Source: Clostridium_AM sp900759715
GTDB lineage: Bacteria > Bacillota > Clostridia > Clostridiales > Clostridiaceae
Assembly (NCBI GenBank): GCA_900759715.1
Contig: CAAEXF010000135.1
Location: 1-64,000 of the forward strand
Length of the DNA stretch: 64,000 bases
Direction of reading: 5' to 3'
Part shown: in pieces, positions 42,231 to 51,586 of the stretch
How the letters are laid out: each line of letters starts with the position of its first letter
Position numbering within the stretch: the stretch's first letter is position 1
The notes under the pieces: generated by a model
Told to the model about the DNA's origin: nothing
Seen by the model: the letters and a program-made list of their open reading frames with translations, nothing else
The model's database searches: none
Program-made: the position numbers and the translations under genes

Positions 42231-42258
42231 TTTCTAAGTTTAAGTAGGTGAAGATGTT

Positions 42259-42604
42259 GTGAAAATAATTATCCATCGTGGAAGTCATGAAATAGGAGGG
42301 GTCAAAGTTACACCTTACCTCATGGACCACTCAGCCTATGATGCTTATGCTTTTCTTATTGAAGCGGAAGGGGAAAAAAGTTATCTATTCTGGCGACTTC
42401 AGAGAACATGGAAGAAAGAGGAATGCATTTAATTATTTTATTAAAGCTGTACCTAAAAATGTAGATGTCTTAATGTTAGAGGAAACTATGTTTGGAAGAC
42501 AAAGTGAAAAGGTTAAAACAGAGCAGGAAATTGAAAATGAAGTAAATCAACTTGTAAAAGAAAATAGGGGAATCACTTTAATGAATATTTATAAACACTT
42601 GTAG
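42259..42604 (+). pseudogene. Decayed MBL-fold (RNA/DNA-processing type) gene
   Basis: GTG 42259 opens KIIIHRGSHEIGG, then leaps to VKVTPYLMDHSAYDAYAFLIE. In an intact RNase-J/CPSF-like MBL protein about 70 residues with the HxHxDH motif lie in between. A frameshift in the A-run near 42380 moves to VIYSGDFREHGRK..., which continues to a premature end (NIYKHL) at 42604. At least two lesions plus a C-terminal truncation. Confidence 0.75.
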
Positions 42605-42672
42605 ATTATTGTGTCACAAAGATAAGATAAACAATAAAAATATTTTAGTAACTCTTTAAGGGGGCTTTTACA

Positions 42673-43083
42673 ATGGAAATAATTGAAGGTGAATATATAT
42701 TTACAGACAACGCTACTCTGATTAAATTAGATGAAGTTTGTAACTTATTAAGGCAATCTCATTGGGCTAAAAATCGGCCTGTTGAAACCATTACTAAAAC
42801 TATTGAGACGTCACTTTGTTTTGCAATTTATCATAATGATATACAAATTGGGTTTGCAAGAGTTGTAAGTGATTATGCTGTTTTCAGTCTAATATTAGAT
42901 GTAATTATTGATGAAAAATATAGAGGTAATGGCTTGGGAAAAAAACTAATTGAATTTATAAACAACCATCCAAATATAAAAGATACAAGTAAAGTTCTTT
43001 GGACGAAATATGCTGAAAAATTATATTTGAAGTGTGGATTTAAAGAAGAAGATTGTTATAAGTTTATGTTTAATAGACCGTAA
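42673..43083 (+). CDS. GNAT acetyltransferase (small)
   Basis: 136 residues. IQIGFARVVSDYAVFSLILDVIIDEKYRGNGLGKKLIEF holds strand 4 and the acetyl-CoA loop (R-G-N-G-L-G). It acetylates an unknown amine. SD AAGGGGGC before ATG 42673. It is a monocistronic gene outside the cassette arrays; a hairpin (AGGCTAT/ATAGCCT near 43160-43190) follows. The rest of 43084-43612 shows no gene. Confidence 0.85.
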   Translation: MEIIEGEYIFTDNATLIKLDEVCNLLRQSHWAKNRPVETITKTIETSLCFAIYHNDIQIGFARVVSDYAVFSLILDVIIDEKYRGNGLGKKLIEFINNHPNIKDTSKVLWTKYAEKLYLKCGFKEEDCYKFMFNRP

Positions 43084-43580
43084 TAGAAATACTATTGTGG
43101 TTGAATATTCTTATATTGAGCATTATAAGTGGACAATCCCACCTATAATTTTTTAGGCTATATTTCAACACTATATTAAAACATAGCCTTATTTAAACAT
43201 TATTTTAGAACATAGTTTGTTATTATAAAGAAAGTTGTTGTAATTTTGTTATGGTAACTTTTTTTGATTTGGGTATCGGCTTACCGACATAACAGGATGA
43301 ATGTCATATAATTCTCCGGCTTCATATAAGTTAAAATTTCCATATAAGCTAAGTGAATTAGTAGAAGTATTTTATAATAATGAAATATATTAAGTTGAGT
43401 AAGTTGAAGCAAAATCAATAAAAATAGGTACATAAATACACATAAATCCTTAACAAGTTTAAGCAGAATATAGCCCGAATTTTCAGCTATTTGAAACTTA
43501 ATGTAAAACTTATTCGTTTTTAAACATATTGTCCAAATTGATATCCTTTTCATGCTGTTTTTGTGATATACTTTTCACTA

Positions 43581-43600
43581 GAACATCTAAGTACTGAAAG
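43581..43600 (+). promoter_or_regulatory. SD region of pepP
   Basis: The AGGAG before ATG 43613 is strong. A possible extended -10, TGATATACT, lies at about 43564-43573; no convincing -35 is seen. Confidence 0.35.
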
Positions 43601-43612
43601 GAGATTACTATA

Positions 43613-45403
43613 ATGAAAGTAACTGAAAAACTTAAAAAATTAAGAGCCTTGATGGCAGAAAAAAATATTAATATGTATATTGTACCTACTGCTGATTTTC
43701 ATCAGAGTGAATATGTAGGTGAACATTTTAAAGCTAGAAAGTACATAACAGGTTTTACAGGTTCCGCAGGAACTGCTGTTATTACAATGGATAGTGCAGG
43801 GCTTTGGACAGATGGAAGATATTTTCTTCAAGCTGGTGAACAACTAGAAGGAACAACTGTTGAATTATTTAAAATGGGTGAGCCAAATGTTCCAACTATT
43901 GAAGAATACATAGAAAGCACTCTTCCTGAAAAAGGAACACTTGGATTTGATGGCCGTGTTGTTGCTATGGGAAGTGGACAAATTTATGAAGAAATTGTTC
44001 AAAAGAAAAATGGATCTATAAAATATGATTGTGATTTAATTGATGATATATGGGAAGATCGCCCATCACTTTCTGAAAAACCAGCATTTGCCCTTGATAT
44101 AAAATATACTGGCGAAACTACAGCTTCAAAATTAAAACGTGTTAGAGAAGCAATGGAAGCTGCAGGTGCAAAGGCGCATATAATTACATCTTTAGATGAT
44201 ATAGCATGGCTTCTTAACATCCGTGGAGATGATATTGAATTCTTCCCTCTAATTTTAAGTTATGTAATCGTTACGATGGATGAAGCACATCTTTTCATAA
44301 ATGAAAACAAGCTAAGCGTTGAAATAAAAGCAGATCTTATGAAAAATGGTGTAACAGCTTTCCATCCATATAATGATGTATATGAAGAAGTTAAAAAGTT
44401 CACTGCAAAAGACGCATTATTAGTTGATCCTGTTAGAATGAATTATGCATTATATAACAACATACCTAAAGATGTTAAAAAAGTAGAAAAAGAAAATCCA
44501 TGTGTTTTATTTAAAGCCATGAAAAACCCAACTGAAATTGAAAATATTAAAAAAGCTCAAATTAAAGATGGAGTAGCACACGTAAAATTTATATACTGGT
44601 TAAAGCAAAACGTAGGCAAAGAAAAAATCACAGAAATCAGCGCAGCCAATAAATTAGAAGAATTACGTACAGAGCAGGGAGGATTTATCCGTCAAAGCTT
44701 TGAACCAATATGCGCATTTGGTGAGCATGGCGCTATCGTACACTATACTTCTTCTCCTGAAACTGATGTAGAACTTAAAGAGGGATCTTTATTCTTAACA
44801 GATACAGGAGCTGGATTCTATGAAGGTTCTACTGACATAACAAGAACTATTGCATTTGGAGAAATACCACAAATAATGAAGGATCACTTTACTTTGACTG
44901 TACAAAGTAATCTTCGTCTTGCTCATGCAAGATTCCTTTATGGATGTAATGGTATGAATTTAGATATACTTGCACGTGCTCCATTCTGGGATAACAACTT
45001 AAACTTCAACCATGGAACAGGTCACGGCGTTGGATATTTAATGAATATTCACGAAGCACCAACAGGATTTAGATGGCAGTACCGTGCACATGAAGTTCAT
45101 CCAATTGAAGAAGGCATGGTGCTTACTGATGAACCAGGAATATATATTTCAGGTTCTCACGGAGTTAGAATTGAAAATGAACTTCTTGCATGCAAAGGCG
45201 AGAAAAATGAATATGGTCAATTTATGTATTTTGAAACAATTAGTTATGTACCTATGGATTTAGATGCAATAAACCCTGAAATGATGAGTATACAAGAAAA
45301 AGCATGGTTAAATGAATATCACAAGACAGTATATGATAAAATTTCACCATACTTAAATGAAGAAGAAAAAGAATGGTTAAAAGAATATACTAGAGAAATC
45401 TAA
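43613..45403 (+). CDS. pepP: M24B Xaa-Pro aminopeptidase
   Basis: 596 residues, the long form with two creatinase-N-like domains before the catalytic one. Metal ligands: Asp in LTDTGAGFYEGSTDITRT (two), His in NHGTGHGVGY, Glu in TDEPGIYIS and Glu in IENELL. It removes an N-terminal residue next to proline and acts in the cytoplasm in peptide turnover. Codon use is richer in G and C than the flanks, as for a well-expressed gene. Single gene ended by a strong terminator. Confidence 0.95.
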   Translation: MKVTEKLKKLRALMAEKNINMYIVPTADFHQSEYVGEHFKARKYITGFTGSAGTAVITMDSAGLWTDGRYFLQAGEQLEGTTVELFKMGEPNVPTIEEYIESTLPEKGTLGFDGRVVAMGSGQIYEEIVQKKNGSIKYDCDLIDDIWEDRPSLSEKPAFALDIKYTGETTASKLKRVREAMEAAGAKAHIITSLDDIAWLLNIRGDDIEFFPLILSYVIVTMDEAHLFINENKLSVEIKADLMKNGVTAFHPYNDVYEEVKKFTAKDALLVDPVRMNYALYNNIPKDVKKVEKENPCVLFKAMKNPTEIENIKKAQIKDGVAHVKFIYWLKQNVGKEKITEISAANKLEELRTEQGGFIRQSFEPICAFGEHGAIVHYTSSPETDVELKEGSLFLTDTGAGFYEGSTDITRTIAFGEIPQIMKDHFTLTVQSNLRLAHARFLYGCNGMNLDILARAPFWDNNLNFNHGTGHGVGYLMNIHEAPTGFRWQYRAHEVHPIEEGMVLTDEPGIYISGSHGVRIENELLACKGEKNEYGQFMYFETISYVPMDLDAINPEMMSIQEKAWLNEYHKTVYDKISPYLNEEEKEWLKEYTREI

Positions 45404-45415
45404 CAATTAAAATTA

Positions 45416-45455
45416 ATCGAGTAGTATGGAAATAATTACTTTCCTACTGCTCGAT
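45416..45455 (+). terminator. Terminator of pepP
   Basis: ATCGAGTAGTA and TACTGCTCGAT form the stem, with an inner GAAA/TTTC; a T-rich tail follows. Confidence 0.75.
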
Positions 45456-45511
45456 ATTTATTTTTAAATTAGAATACAAAGCAGCATAACTTATGTTTAA
45501 AACGGTAGGGG

Positions 45512-45831
45512 CTATAGGGTTACTAGACCGAAAGTTAACTTATACACTAAAATTTATTGGTAACATTTTCAGAGGACAGAGTACAGAGGACAATTGACAG
45601 TGAAGGTGAGTTTTCTTCCTTACGTCTGAAAACTAATTTATTTTTTTCAGGCTTGTTTTGCTAAAGCAAAACATCGCTACTTATATAAATTTAAAGATTT
45701 TTCGTAGTGTAACGTAGAAAAATCCTCCTTCATTGTCCACTGTCAATTGTCAATTATTCATCCATATTTTATCGTAAAAATTACCAAATTAGATTACAGC
45801 ATAAATTAACTTATGAGTTAGGAACCCTATA
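45512..45831. mobile_element. MITE-like element, copy 2 (complete)
   Basis: About 320 bp. Outer inverted ends are TATAGGGTT and AACCCTATA, each continuing into an AAGTTAA(C/T)TTAT block. The inner repeats are AGAGGACAGAGTACAGAGGAC and its partner GTCCACTGTCAATTGTC, with a TTGCTAAAGCAA hairpin at the centre. No coding capacity. It is homologous to copy 1 at 26811 but inverted within. Confidence 0.75.
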
Positions 45832-45964
45832 AAGCTAAGCAAAATCAACAGTATATTTTGTTTTAGCATAGATAACAATAATAAAGCATTGTAATTATAA
45901 GAGTTTGAGTAACAATGGTAAGAAATTAACAAAATTGTTCTTTAAAAAATATATACTTATGTAT

Positions 45965-45993
45965 TTGCAGGTGAATATACACTATGATATAAT
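45965..45993 (+). promoter_or_regulatory. Sigma-A promoter of the MFS gene
   Basis: TTGCAG (45965-45970), a 17-bp spacer and TATAAT (45988-45993). The start codon is 42 bp downstream. Confidence 0.75.
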
Positions 45994-46034
45994 TATACAA
46001 GCTATAAAATTTATATTATTAGAGGTGAATATTA

Positions 46035-47375
46035 ATGAGTAGTATTTCGAATAGGATTGAAAGATTGCCAGTTACACCAATGCTTTGGAGAGTGTTGCTT
46101 TTAACAGGTATTGGCTGGCTATTTGACGCCATGGATCAAGGGATGGTATCTGGTGTTATGGCTGCAATCGGCAAATCGTGGAAGCTTACTCCCGCTGATT
46201 TAGGTCTACTCGGCAGTGCTTCAGCGGTGGGAATGGCTATTGGTGCCGCTGTTGCTGGGATGGTGGCTGACAAATGGGGCAGAAGAACGGTTGTTACGTT
46301 TACTCTTGTGCTATACGGGGTAGCTAGCGCCCTATCTGGGCTTGCTACTAACTTTACCATGTTATTGTTTTTCCGATTTTTAACGGGATTAGGTTTGGGT
46401 GGAGAGCTGCCAGCAGCATCTACTTTGGTTAGTGAATTTTCACCTGCTAAAGCTCGTGGTAGAATGGTTGTTCTGTTAGAGAGTTTCTGGGCCTGGGGAT
46501 GGATAGTTGCTGCTTTAATCGCTTACCTTTTAATTCCGGTTTATGGTTGGCGTATTGGATTCTTCTTAGGAGGAATACCGGCACTATATGCAGCTTATCT
46601 GAGAAGAAATATCCCAGAGTCTCCTCGATACTTGGAACAAAAAGGGCGTTTTGAAGAAGCAAATGAGATTGTAGCTAAAATGGAACAACAGGCCGGAGTA
46701 AGCTATAAAAAAGAAACTGTAGTCAACGAGCCTGAAGAGAAGAAAAGCAGTAGTATTAGCATTTTTGATCTATGGTCTCCAGCTTATGCTAGGCGTACCT
46801 TTGTGCTGTGGATTCTATGGTTAGGTATTAATTTTGGCTATTACGGGTTTGTTTTATGGACTCCGACTCTCCTTGTAGGTAAAGGCTTCAGTTTAGTAAA
46901 GGGTTTTGAATTTACATTAATTATGAGCATTGCTCAATTACCTGGATATTACAGTGCAGCTTATCTGATAGAAAAAATTGGCCGTAAATTCGTTTTAGTA
47001 GTTTACTTAGCGGGTACCGCCCTATCAGCGTATCTATATGGTCAAGCGGCATCCGTAACTACTGTTCTTATTTTTGGCTGTCTACTTTATTTTTTCAGCC
47101 TTGGAGCTTGGGGTGCGGTATATGCATATACGCCAGAAGTTTATCCTACAAGAGTTAGAGGCAGTGGAGCAGGTTGGGCAGCTGCTGTTGGCCGTATTGG
47201 TGCAATTGCCGCCCCTTACATCGTTGGGTTGGTATATCAGACTAAAGGTAAACAGGGTGGTTTCACTTATGTCTTTCTTATGCTAACTGTAGTGTTTGCA
47301 TTGGTAGCAATAGTAGTTGCTTTAGCGGGTGTTGAAACTAAAGGTCAAACTCTTGACGAAATCAATGTGGTTTAA
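46035..47375 (+). CDS. MFS transporter (NiaP/sugar-porter-like)
   Basis: 446 residues, 12 predicted membrane segments with a central loop of about 60 residues. WLFDAMDQGMVSGV, GMVADKWGRRTV, LGLGGELPAASTLVSEFSPAKARGR and YTPEVYPTRVRGSG are the sugar-porter and metabolite-symporter marks. The sequence is nearest in style to niacin or aromatic-acid carriers of the NiaP/YceI kind. The substrate is not proven. Base composition is richer in GC than nearby genes, which hints at transfer. Confidence 0.85.
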   Translation: MSSISNRIERLPVTPMLWRVLLLTGIGWLFDAMDQGMVSGVMAAIGKSWKLTPADLGLLGSASAVGMAIGAAVAGMVADKWGRRTVVTFTLVLYGVASALSGLATNFTMLLFFRFLTGLGLGGELPAASTLVSEFSPAKARGRMVVLLESFWAWGWIVAALIAYLLIPVYGWRIGFFLGGIPALYAAYLRRNIPESPRYLEQKGRFEEANEIVAKMEQQAGVSYKKETVVNEPEEKKSSSISIFDLWSPAYARRTFVLWILWLGINFGYYGFVLWTPTLLVGKGFSLVKGFEFTLIMSIAQLPGYYSAAYLIEKIGRKFVLVVYLAGTALSAYLYGQAASVTTVLIFGCLLYFFSLGAWGAVYAYTPEVYPTRVRGSGAGWAAAVGRIGAIAAPYIVGLVYQTKGKQGGFTYVFLMLTVVFALVAIVVALAGVETKGQTLDEINVV

Positions 47376-47405
47376 TTGTAATAGTGAAATAACTCTAATG
47401 CAGTT

Positions 47406-47451
47406 TAAAAAGCAGGTGCAAGAATTAAATGATTCTTGTGCCTGCTTTTTT
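47406..47451 (+). terminator. Terminator of the MFS gene
   Basis: AAAAAGCAGGTGCAAGAA, a loop, and TTCTTGTGCCTGCTTTTTT. The stretch 47460-47860 behind it shows no intact gene, only a possible remnant (IKVVIIPKEEKLKWVI). Confidence 0.85.
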
Positions 47452-47878
47452 AAAGTATAAGAAATTATAATTTTTTTATACTTTATGTGTTTTAATTATA
47501 TAATTTTAACTACTTTTATTATTTTTAAATGGTGAAATTAAAGTGGTTATTATTCCTAAAGAAGAGAAATTAAAATGGGTTATATAAACAATAGTGTTAG
47601 CTTTTATAACAGTGCTCATTAATTGTACAAAAGTATTTACGAACCACATATTTACATAAAATGTGATATTAGTATAGAATTTTTATTGGAACCATAATAT
47701 AGAATTGTAGTTTTATTTTAGAAAATTTATCTTTAAATTTATAAATTGGAATATAATCTTTTTGCTTAAAAGTTGAGACAAGAATTTTATGTCATATTAT
47801 ATTGGCAGATGCTTGTTTACATCATAATATTAAAATCTATAACAATGCAAAAATTTGAAAGAAAGAGGAAAAGGAAGC

Positions 47879-48901
47879 ATGTTGAAAATAAAGTCACCAA
47901 ATGTGTATACGTTTAAGATTTTCGGTCTTGTAATTATTCTTATAGTAATCATCATAACTTCTTTCCAACTAGGACGATATCCTATCTCAACAAAAGATCT
48001 TCTTGCTATTCTGGCCTCCAAATTCTATCCTATTAATCATTTTTGGACGGATCAAACTGAAGCTATTATCTTTAATGTCCGTCTGCCACGCATTATTTTG
48101 GCTTGTCTGGTAGGGTGTTGTCTTTCTGCTGCAGGAGCATCCTATCAGGGAATTTTTCAAAATCCGATGGCGGCACCGGATGTTTTAGGAGCTTCAGCCG
48201 GTGCTGCCTTTGGTGCAGCATTAGCTATCTTATGTTATGGAAACAGCCAGATGATTACAATCAGTGCCTTTTGTTTCGGGCTGCTTTCTGTTGCTCTGGT
48301 TTACTTCATCGGCAAGAGGGCTAAGGGCAAAAATATATTGGGATTAATCCTATCAGGAATTATGGTCGGATCACTTTTTTCAGCAGGAACCTCTTATATC
48401 AAATTGGTTGCAGACATCAATGATCAGCTTCCTCTTATCACATATTGGTTAATAGGTAGTCTTGCGGGAGCTAAAATGAGCCAGGTTAAATTTGTAATTA
48501 TTCCTATGGCAGTAGGCCTTATTGTTCTGTTCCTTTCAAAATGGCAGCTAAATGTTCTCACCATGGGTGATGATGAGGCAAGAACTATGGGTGTAAATGC
48601 CAGGAGAATTCGTCTGATTGTTATTATTTTTGCCACTATGATAACAGCAGCCAGCGTATCAGTCAGCGGCATAATTGGATGGGTAGGTTTGGTTATACCT
48701 CATCTGGCACGAAAAGTTGTAGGAAACAATTATAAACATCTGATGCCTGCTTCTATGTTACTCGGGGCGATTTTTCTCCTGTTAGTAGATGATGTTTCAA
48801 GGAACTTGCTGGCTGTAGAAATTCCGCTGGGCATCCTTACTGCATTTATTGGAGCACCTTTTTTCATCTATCTTATTACAAGAAAGGAGGAAACATATTG
48901 A
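47879..48901 (+). CDS. FecCD-type ABC transporter permease
   Basis: 340 residues from ATG 47879 after AAAAGGAAG; an ORF extension from 47855 lacks an SD. Nine or ten membrane segments. PRIILACLVGCCLSAAGASYQGIFQNPMAAPDVLGASAGAAFG is the family signature, and GLVIPHLARKVVG is near the C-terminus. It moves a metal chelate, siderophore or cobamide with the ATPase and binding protein that follow. First gene of a seven-gene operon. Confidence 0.95.
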   Translation: MLKIKSPNVYTFKIFGLVIILIVIIITSFQLGRYPISTKDLLAILASKFYPINHFWTDQTEAIIFNVRLPRIILACLVGCCLSAAGASYQGIFQNPMAAPDVLGASAGAAFGAALAILCYGNSQMITISAFCFGLLSVALVYFIGKRAKGKNILGLILSGIMVGSLFSAGTSYIKLVADINDQLPLITYWLIGSLAGAKMSQVKFVIIPMAVGLIVLFLSKWQLNVLTMGDDEARTMGVNARRIRLIVIIFATMITAASVSVSGIIGWVGLVIPHLARKVVGNNYKHLMPASMLLGAIFLLLVDDVSRNLLAVEIPLGILTAFIGAPFFIYLITRKEETY

Positions 48902-49677
48902 GTATTGAAGTATCCAAGCTTTCTTTTAGCTATGGAGATCATCTGATCTTTGATGACATTAGTTTTACAGCTTATGATAATCAGTTGTTATCCATTATAG
49001 GATCAAATGGAGCAGGAAAAAGTACAATGTTTCGCTGCATACTTGGCTTATTAAATGGCTACAAAGGAAAAGTTCTTTTTAATGGCATTGATATTAAAGG
49101 TCTTAGTGCAAAGGAAATGGCCAAGCTAGTTGCTTATATTCCTCAATCTCATTATCCATCCTTTAATTTCAGTGTTTTTGATATGGTGCTTATGGGTACC
49201 ACTACTCAGGTCTCTAGCATAGCAAGCCCGGGGAAAAAACAGATTAAGCTTGCTTTGGCAGCTTTAGAGAGAATGGGGATTGAGCATCTGAAAAACAGGG
49301 GCTACACTCATATAAGTGGTGGTGAAAGGCAGCTTGTTTTGATTGCTCGTGCATTGGTACAGGAGGCCAAAGTTCTAATTATGGATGAACCTACAGCAAA
49401 TTTGGACTTTGGTAATCAGGTTCGTGTTATGAGTGAAATAAAATCTCTAACGAGAGATGGGTATACTATTATTCAATCAACACACAATCCAGAACAAGCT
49501 TTTCAGTTTTCAGATGCTGTACTAGCACTTAAAAATGGAAAGATACTGGCAAGTGGCGCACCTACTGATATTTTCACAGAACCACTGATTCAAACACTAT
49601 ATGGTATAGACGTTGAAATGCAGACTTTATACGGAGGTAAGGTAAAAGTTTGTATACCAAAATGCGTTATTTCTTAA
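48898..49677 (+). CDS. ABC transporter ATPase (FecE type)
   Basis: 259 residues. Walker A GSNGAGKST, Q-loop IPQSH, signature HISGGERQL, Walker B VLIMDEPTANLD and the switch His in QSTHNPEQ. It starts at TTG 48898, which overlaps the stop of the permease gene (TGA 48899-48901), with GAAAGGAGG 8 nt upstream. It powers the FecCD permease. Confidence 0.95.
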   Translation: MSIEVSKLSFSYGDHLIFDDISFTAYDNQLLSIIGSNGAGKSTMFRCILGLLNGYKGKVLFNGIDIKGLSAKEMAKLVAYIPQSHYPSFNFSVFDMVLMGTTTQVSSIASPGKKQIKLALAALERMGIEHLKNRGYTHISGGERQLVLIARALVQEAKVLIMDEPTANLDFGNQVRVMSEIKSLTRDGYTIIQSTHNPEQAFQFSDAVLALKNGKILASGAPTDIFTEPLIQTLYGIDVEMQTLYGGKVKVCIPKCVIS

Positions 49678-49737
49678 AAGCTATGACTATTCTTGATATG
49701 GTCTTAATTATACTTTAGTTATTTAGGGGGAATTAAA

Positions 49738-50814
49738 ATGAAAAAGAAAAAACTCTTCGCAGCTCTGTTAGCGCTTTGTCTTATGATATCTACGCTAGCT
49801 GGTTGCAGCAAAAGCACTGCGCAGGCTAATAAGAGTGAAAGTGTTGCTTTTACAGACTCTGCAGGACGCCAGGTAAAACTTCCAGCAAAGATTACCAAGA
49901 TTGCAGCATCTGGTTCTCTTGCTCAAATTGTACTTTTTGCTTTGGCTCCCGATATGCTTGTAGGAGTATCAGACAAATGGTCCGCAGAATCTAAAAAGTA
50001 TCTGGATTCAAAATATTACAATCTTCCTGTACTTGGACAGTTTTATGGTGGCAAAAACTTGAATATTGAAGAAATTGCCAAAGTTAATCCTCAGGTTGTT
50101 ATTGATGTTGGAGAAGCTAAATCTACCATTGTGGAAGATATGAATAGTATCTCAAGCAAGGTCAATATTCCAACTATACATATTGATGCAACCACAGCTA
50201 CTATGCCTGAGGCTTATAGAACACTTGGTAAACTACTGGGCAGAGAAGCACAAGGAGAAGCTCTAGCACAGTATTGTGAACAAACCTATAAAAAAAACCA
50301 GGATATTATGAATGCTGTAGGTGAGAATGACAAGGTTAAAGTTCTATATTGCTCCGGTAATGACGGTCTTAGTGTACTTGCAAAAGGTTCTTTCCATGCC
50401 GAGATTTTGGATAAGGTTAGTAATAATGTTGCTGTTCTTAAAAAGTTCTCCAGTAAGGGAAGTGGAGATCCAGTGGATATGGAGCAGATTGCACTATGGA
50501 ATCCTGATGTGATTATTTTTGCTCCAGGCAGCATTTACAGCACTGTGGCAGGTAACCCAGCATGGCAGAAACTTAATGCAATTAAAAATGGCAAATACTA
50601 CGAAGTGCCAAATGGTCTATATAATTGGATGGGTAATCCGCCATCAGTAAATCGTTATATGGGAATGATCTGGATTACTCAGTTATTATATCCAGAAAAA
50701 GCTCAGTATGATGTTTATAAGGAAGCAGCAAAATATTATGAATTATTTTATCACTGCAAGCTGACAGAAGATCAGTATAAAGCTTTGGTAGGAAATTCTT
50801 TGCTCAAAAAATAA
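49738..50814 (+). CDS. Substrate-binding lipoprotein (FecB/BtuF type)
   Basis: 358 residues. A signal peptide with lipobox LAGC ends at Cys 23. A type-III binding fold follows: VAFTDSAGRQVKLPAKITKIA, NIEEIAKVNPQVVIDVG, and a second lobe with EQIALWNPDVIIFAP. It would catch a chelated metal, siderophore or cobamide at the outer surface. The gap of 60 bp before it holds its own GGGGGAA SD. Confidence 0.9.
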   Translation: MKKKKLFAALLALCLMISTLAGCSKSTAQANKSESVAFTDSAGRQVKLPAKITKIAASGSLAQIVLFALAPDMLVGVSDKWSAESKKYLDSKYYNLPVLGQFYGGKNLNIEEIAKVNPQVVIDVGEAKSTIVEDMNSISSKVNIPTIHIDATTATMPEAYRTLGKLLGREAQGEALAQYCEQTYKKNQDIMNAVGENDKVKVLYCSGNDGLSVLAKGSFHAEILDKVSNNVAVLKKFSSKGSGDPVDMEQIALWNPDVIIFAPGSIYSTVAGNPAWQKLNAIKNGKYYEVPNGLYNWMGNPPSVNRYMGMIWITQLLYPEKAQYDVYKEAAKYYELFYHCKLTEDQYKALVGNSLLKK

Positions 50815-50893
50815 TATCTAAAATAACAAGAATAACAAAATTATGTGATATCATGATTTTGTTATTCTTATTACTTATATGAGGAGGATTGAA

Positions 50894-51586
50894 ATGAAAC
50901 TTATAACTGTTGCTGGACCGCCATCTTCAGGAAAAACCTCTGTTATTTTAAAGCTGATTGAATGTATGGACATGCCGAAGGGAAGCGTTGGAGTTGTAAA
51001 ATTCGATTGCCTTACTTCCTTTGATAATCTACGATATATTGAAGCAGACATCCCTATAGAGATTGGGTTTTCTGGAAAGATATGTCCCGACCATTATTTT
51101 GTTAGTAATATTGAAGATGCTGTGCAGTGGGGAGTACAATCCGGCTTTGATATGATGATAACAGAGAGTGCTGGTCTATGTAATCGGTGTTCACCTTACA
51201 TTAAAGGTATACTTTCAGTGTGTGTAATAGATAATCTGTCAGGCATAAACACTCCACGAAAGATAGGTCCTATGGTGAGATTTGCTGATATCATAGTAGT
51301 AACAAAGGGTGATATTGTTTCTCAGGCAGAACGTGAAGTATTTGCTTTTAATATAAAACAGATTAATTCATCTGCAAAGATTGTATTTGTTAACGGTATT
51401 ACTGGGCAGGGTACATTTTTGCTGTCAAAATATTTGAAGCAAACCAGAGATATTAATACCCTTAAAGATATGAAACTTAAGTTTACAATGCCAGCAGCAA
51501 TATGTTCATATTGCACAGGAGAAACGAAAATAGGAGAATCCTATCAAATGGGAATGATGAAAAAAATGGAGTTTAAAAAGATATGA
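50894..51586 (+). CDS. HypB/CobW-like GTPase, metallochaperone type
   Basis: 230 residues from ATG 50894 after GAGGAGG; the 5 upstream codons cover the SD. Walker A GPPSSGKTS (about 8-16), a switch region, a SAGLCNRCSP Cys-pair motif and VTKGD for guanine recognition, then FVNGITGQGT. The C-terminal IC(S)YCTGETK adds another Cys pair. HypB and UreG load nickel into enzymes. It lies in a metal-uptake operon, so metal delivery is likely; the target is not known. Confidence 0.85.
   Translation: MKLITVAGPPSSGKTSVILKLIECMDMPKGSVGVVKFDCLTSFDNLRYIEADIPIEIGFSGKICPDHYFVSNIEDAVQWGVQSGFDMMITESAGLCNRCSPYIKGILSVCVIDNLSGINTPRKIGPMVRFADIIVVTKGDIVSQAEREVFAFNIKQINSSAKIVFVNGITGQGTFLLSKYLKQTRDINTLKDMKLKFTMPAAICSYCTGETKIGESYQMGMMKKMEFKKI

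Noticed and set aside
47773..47803. TTGAGA with TATTAT or TATATT as promoter of the metal operon
   Set aside because: Spacers of 16 or 19 bp and weak boxes; plausible but not firm enough to list as a feature.
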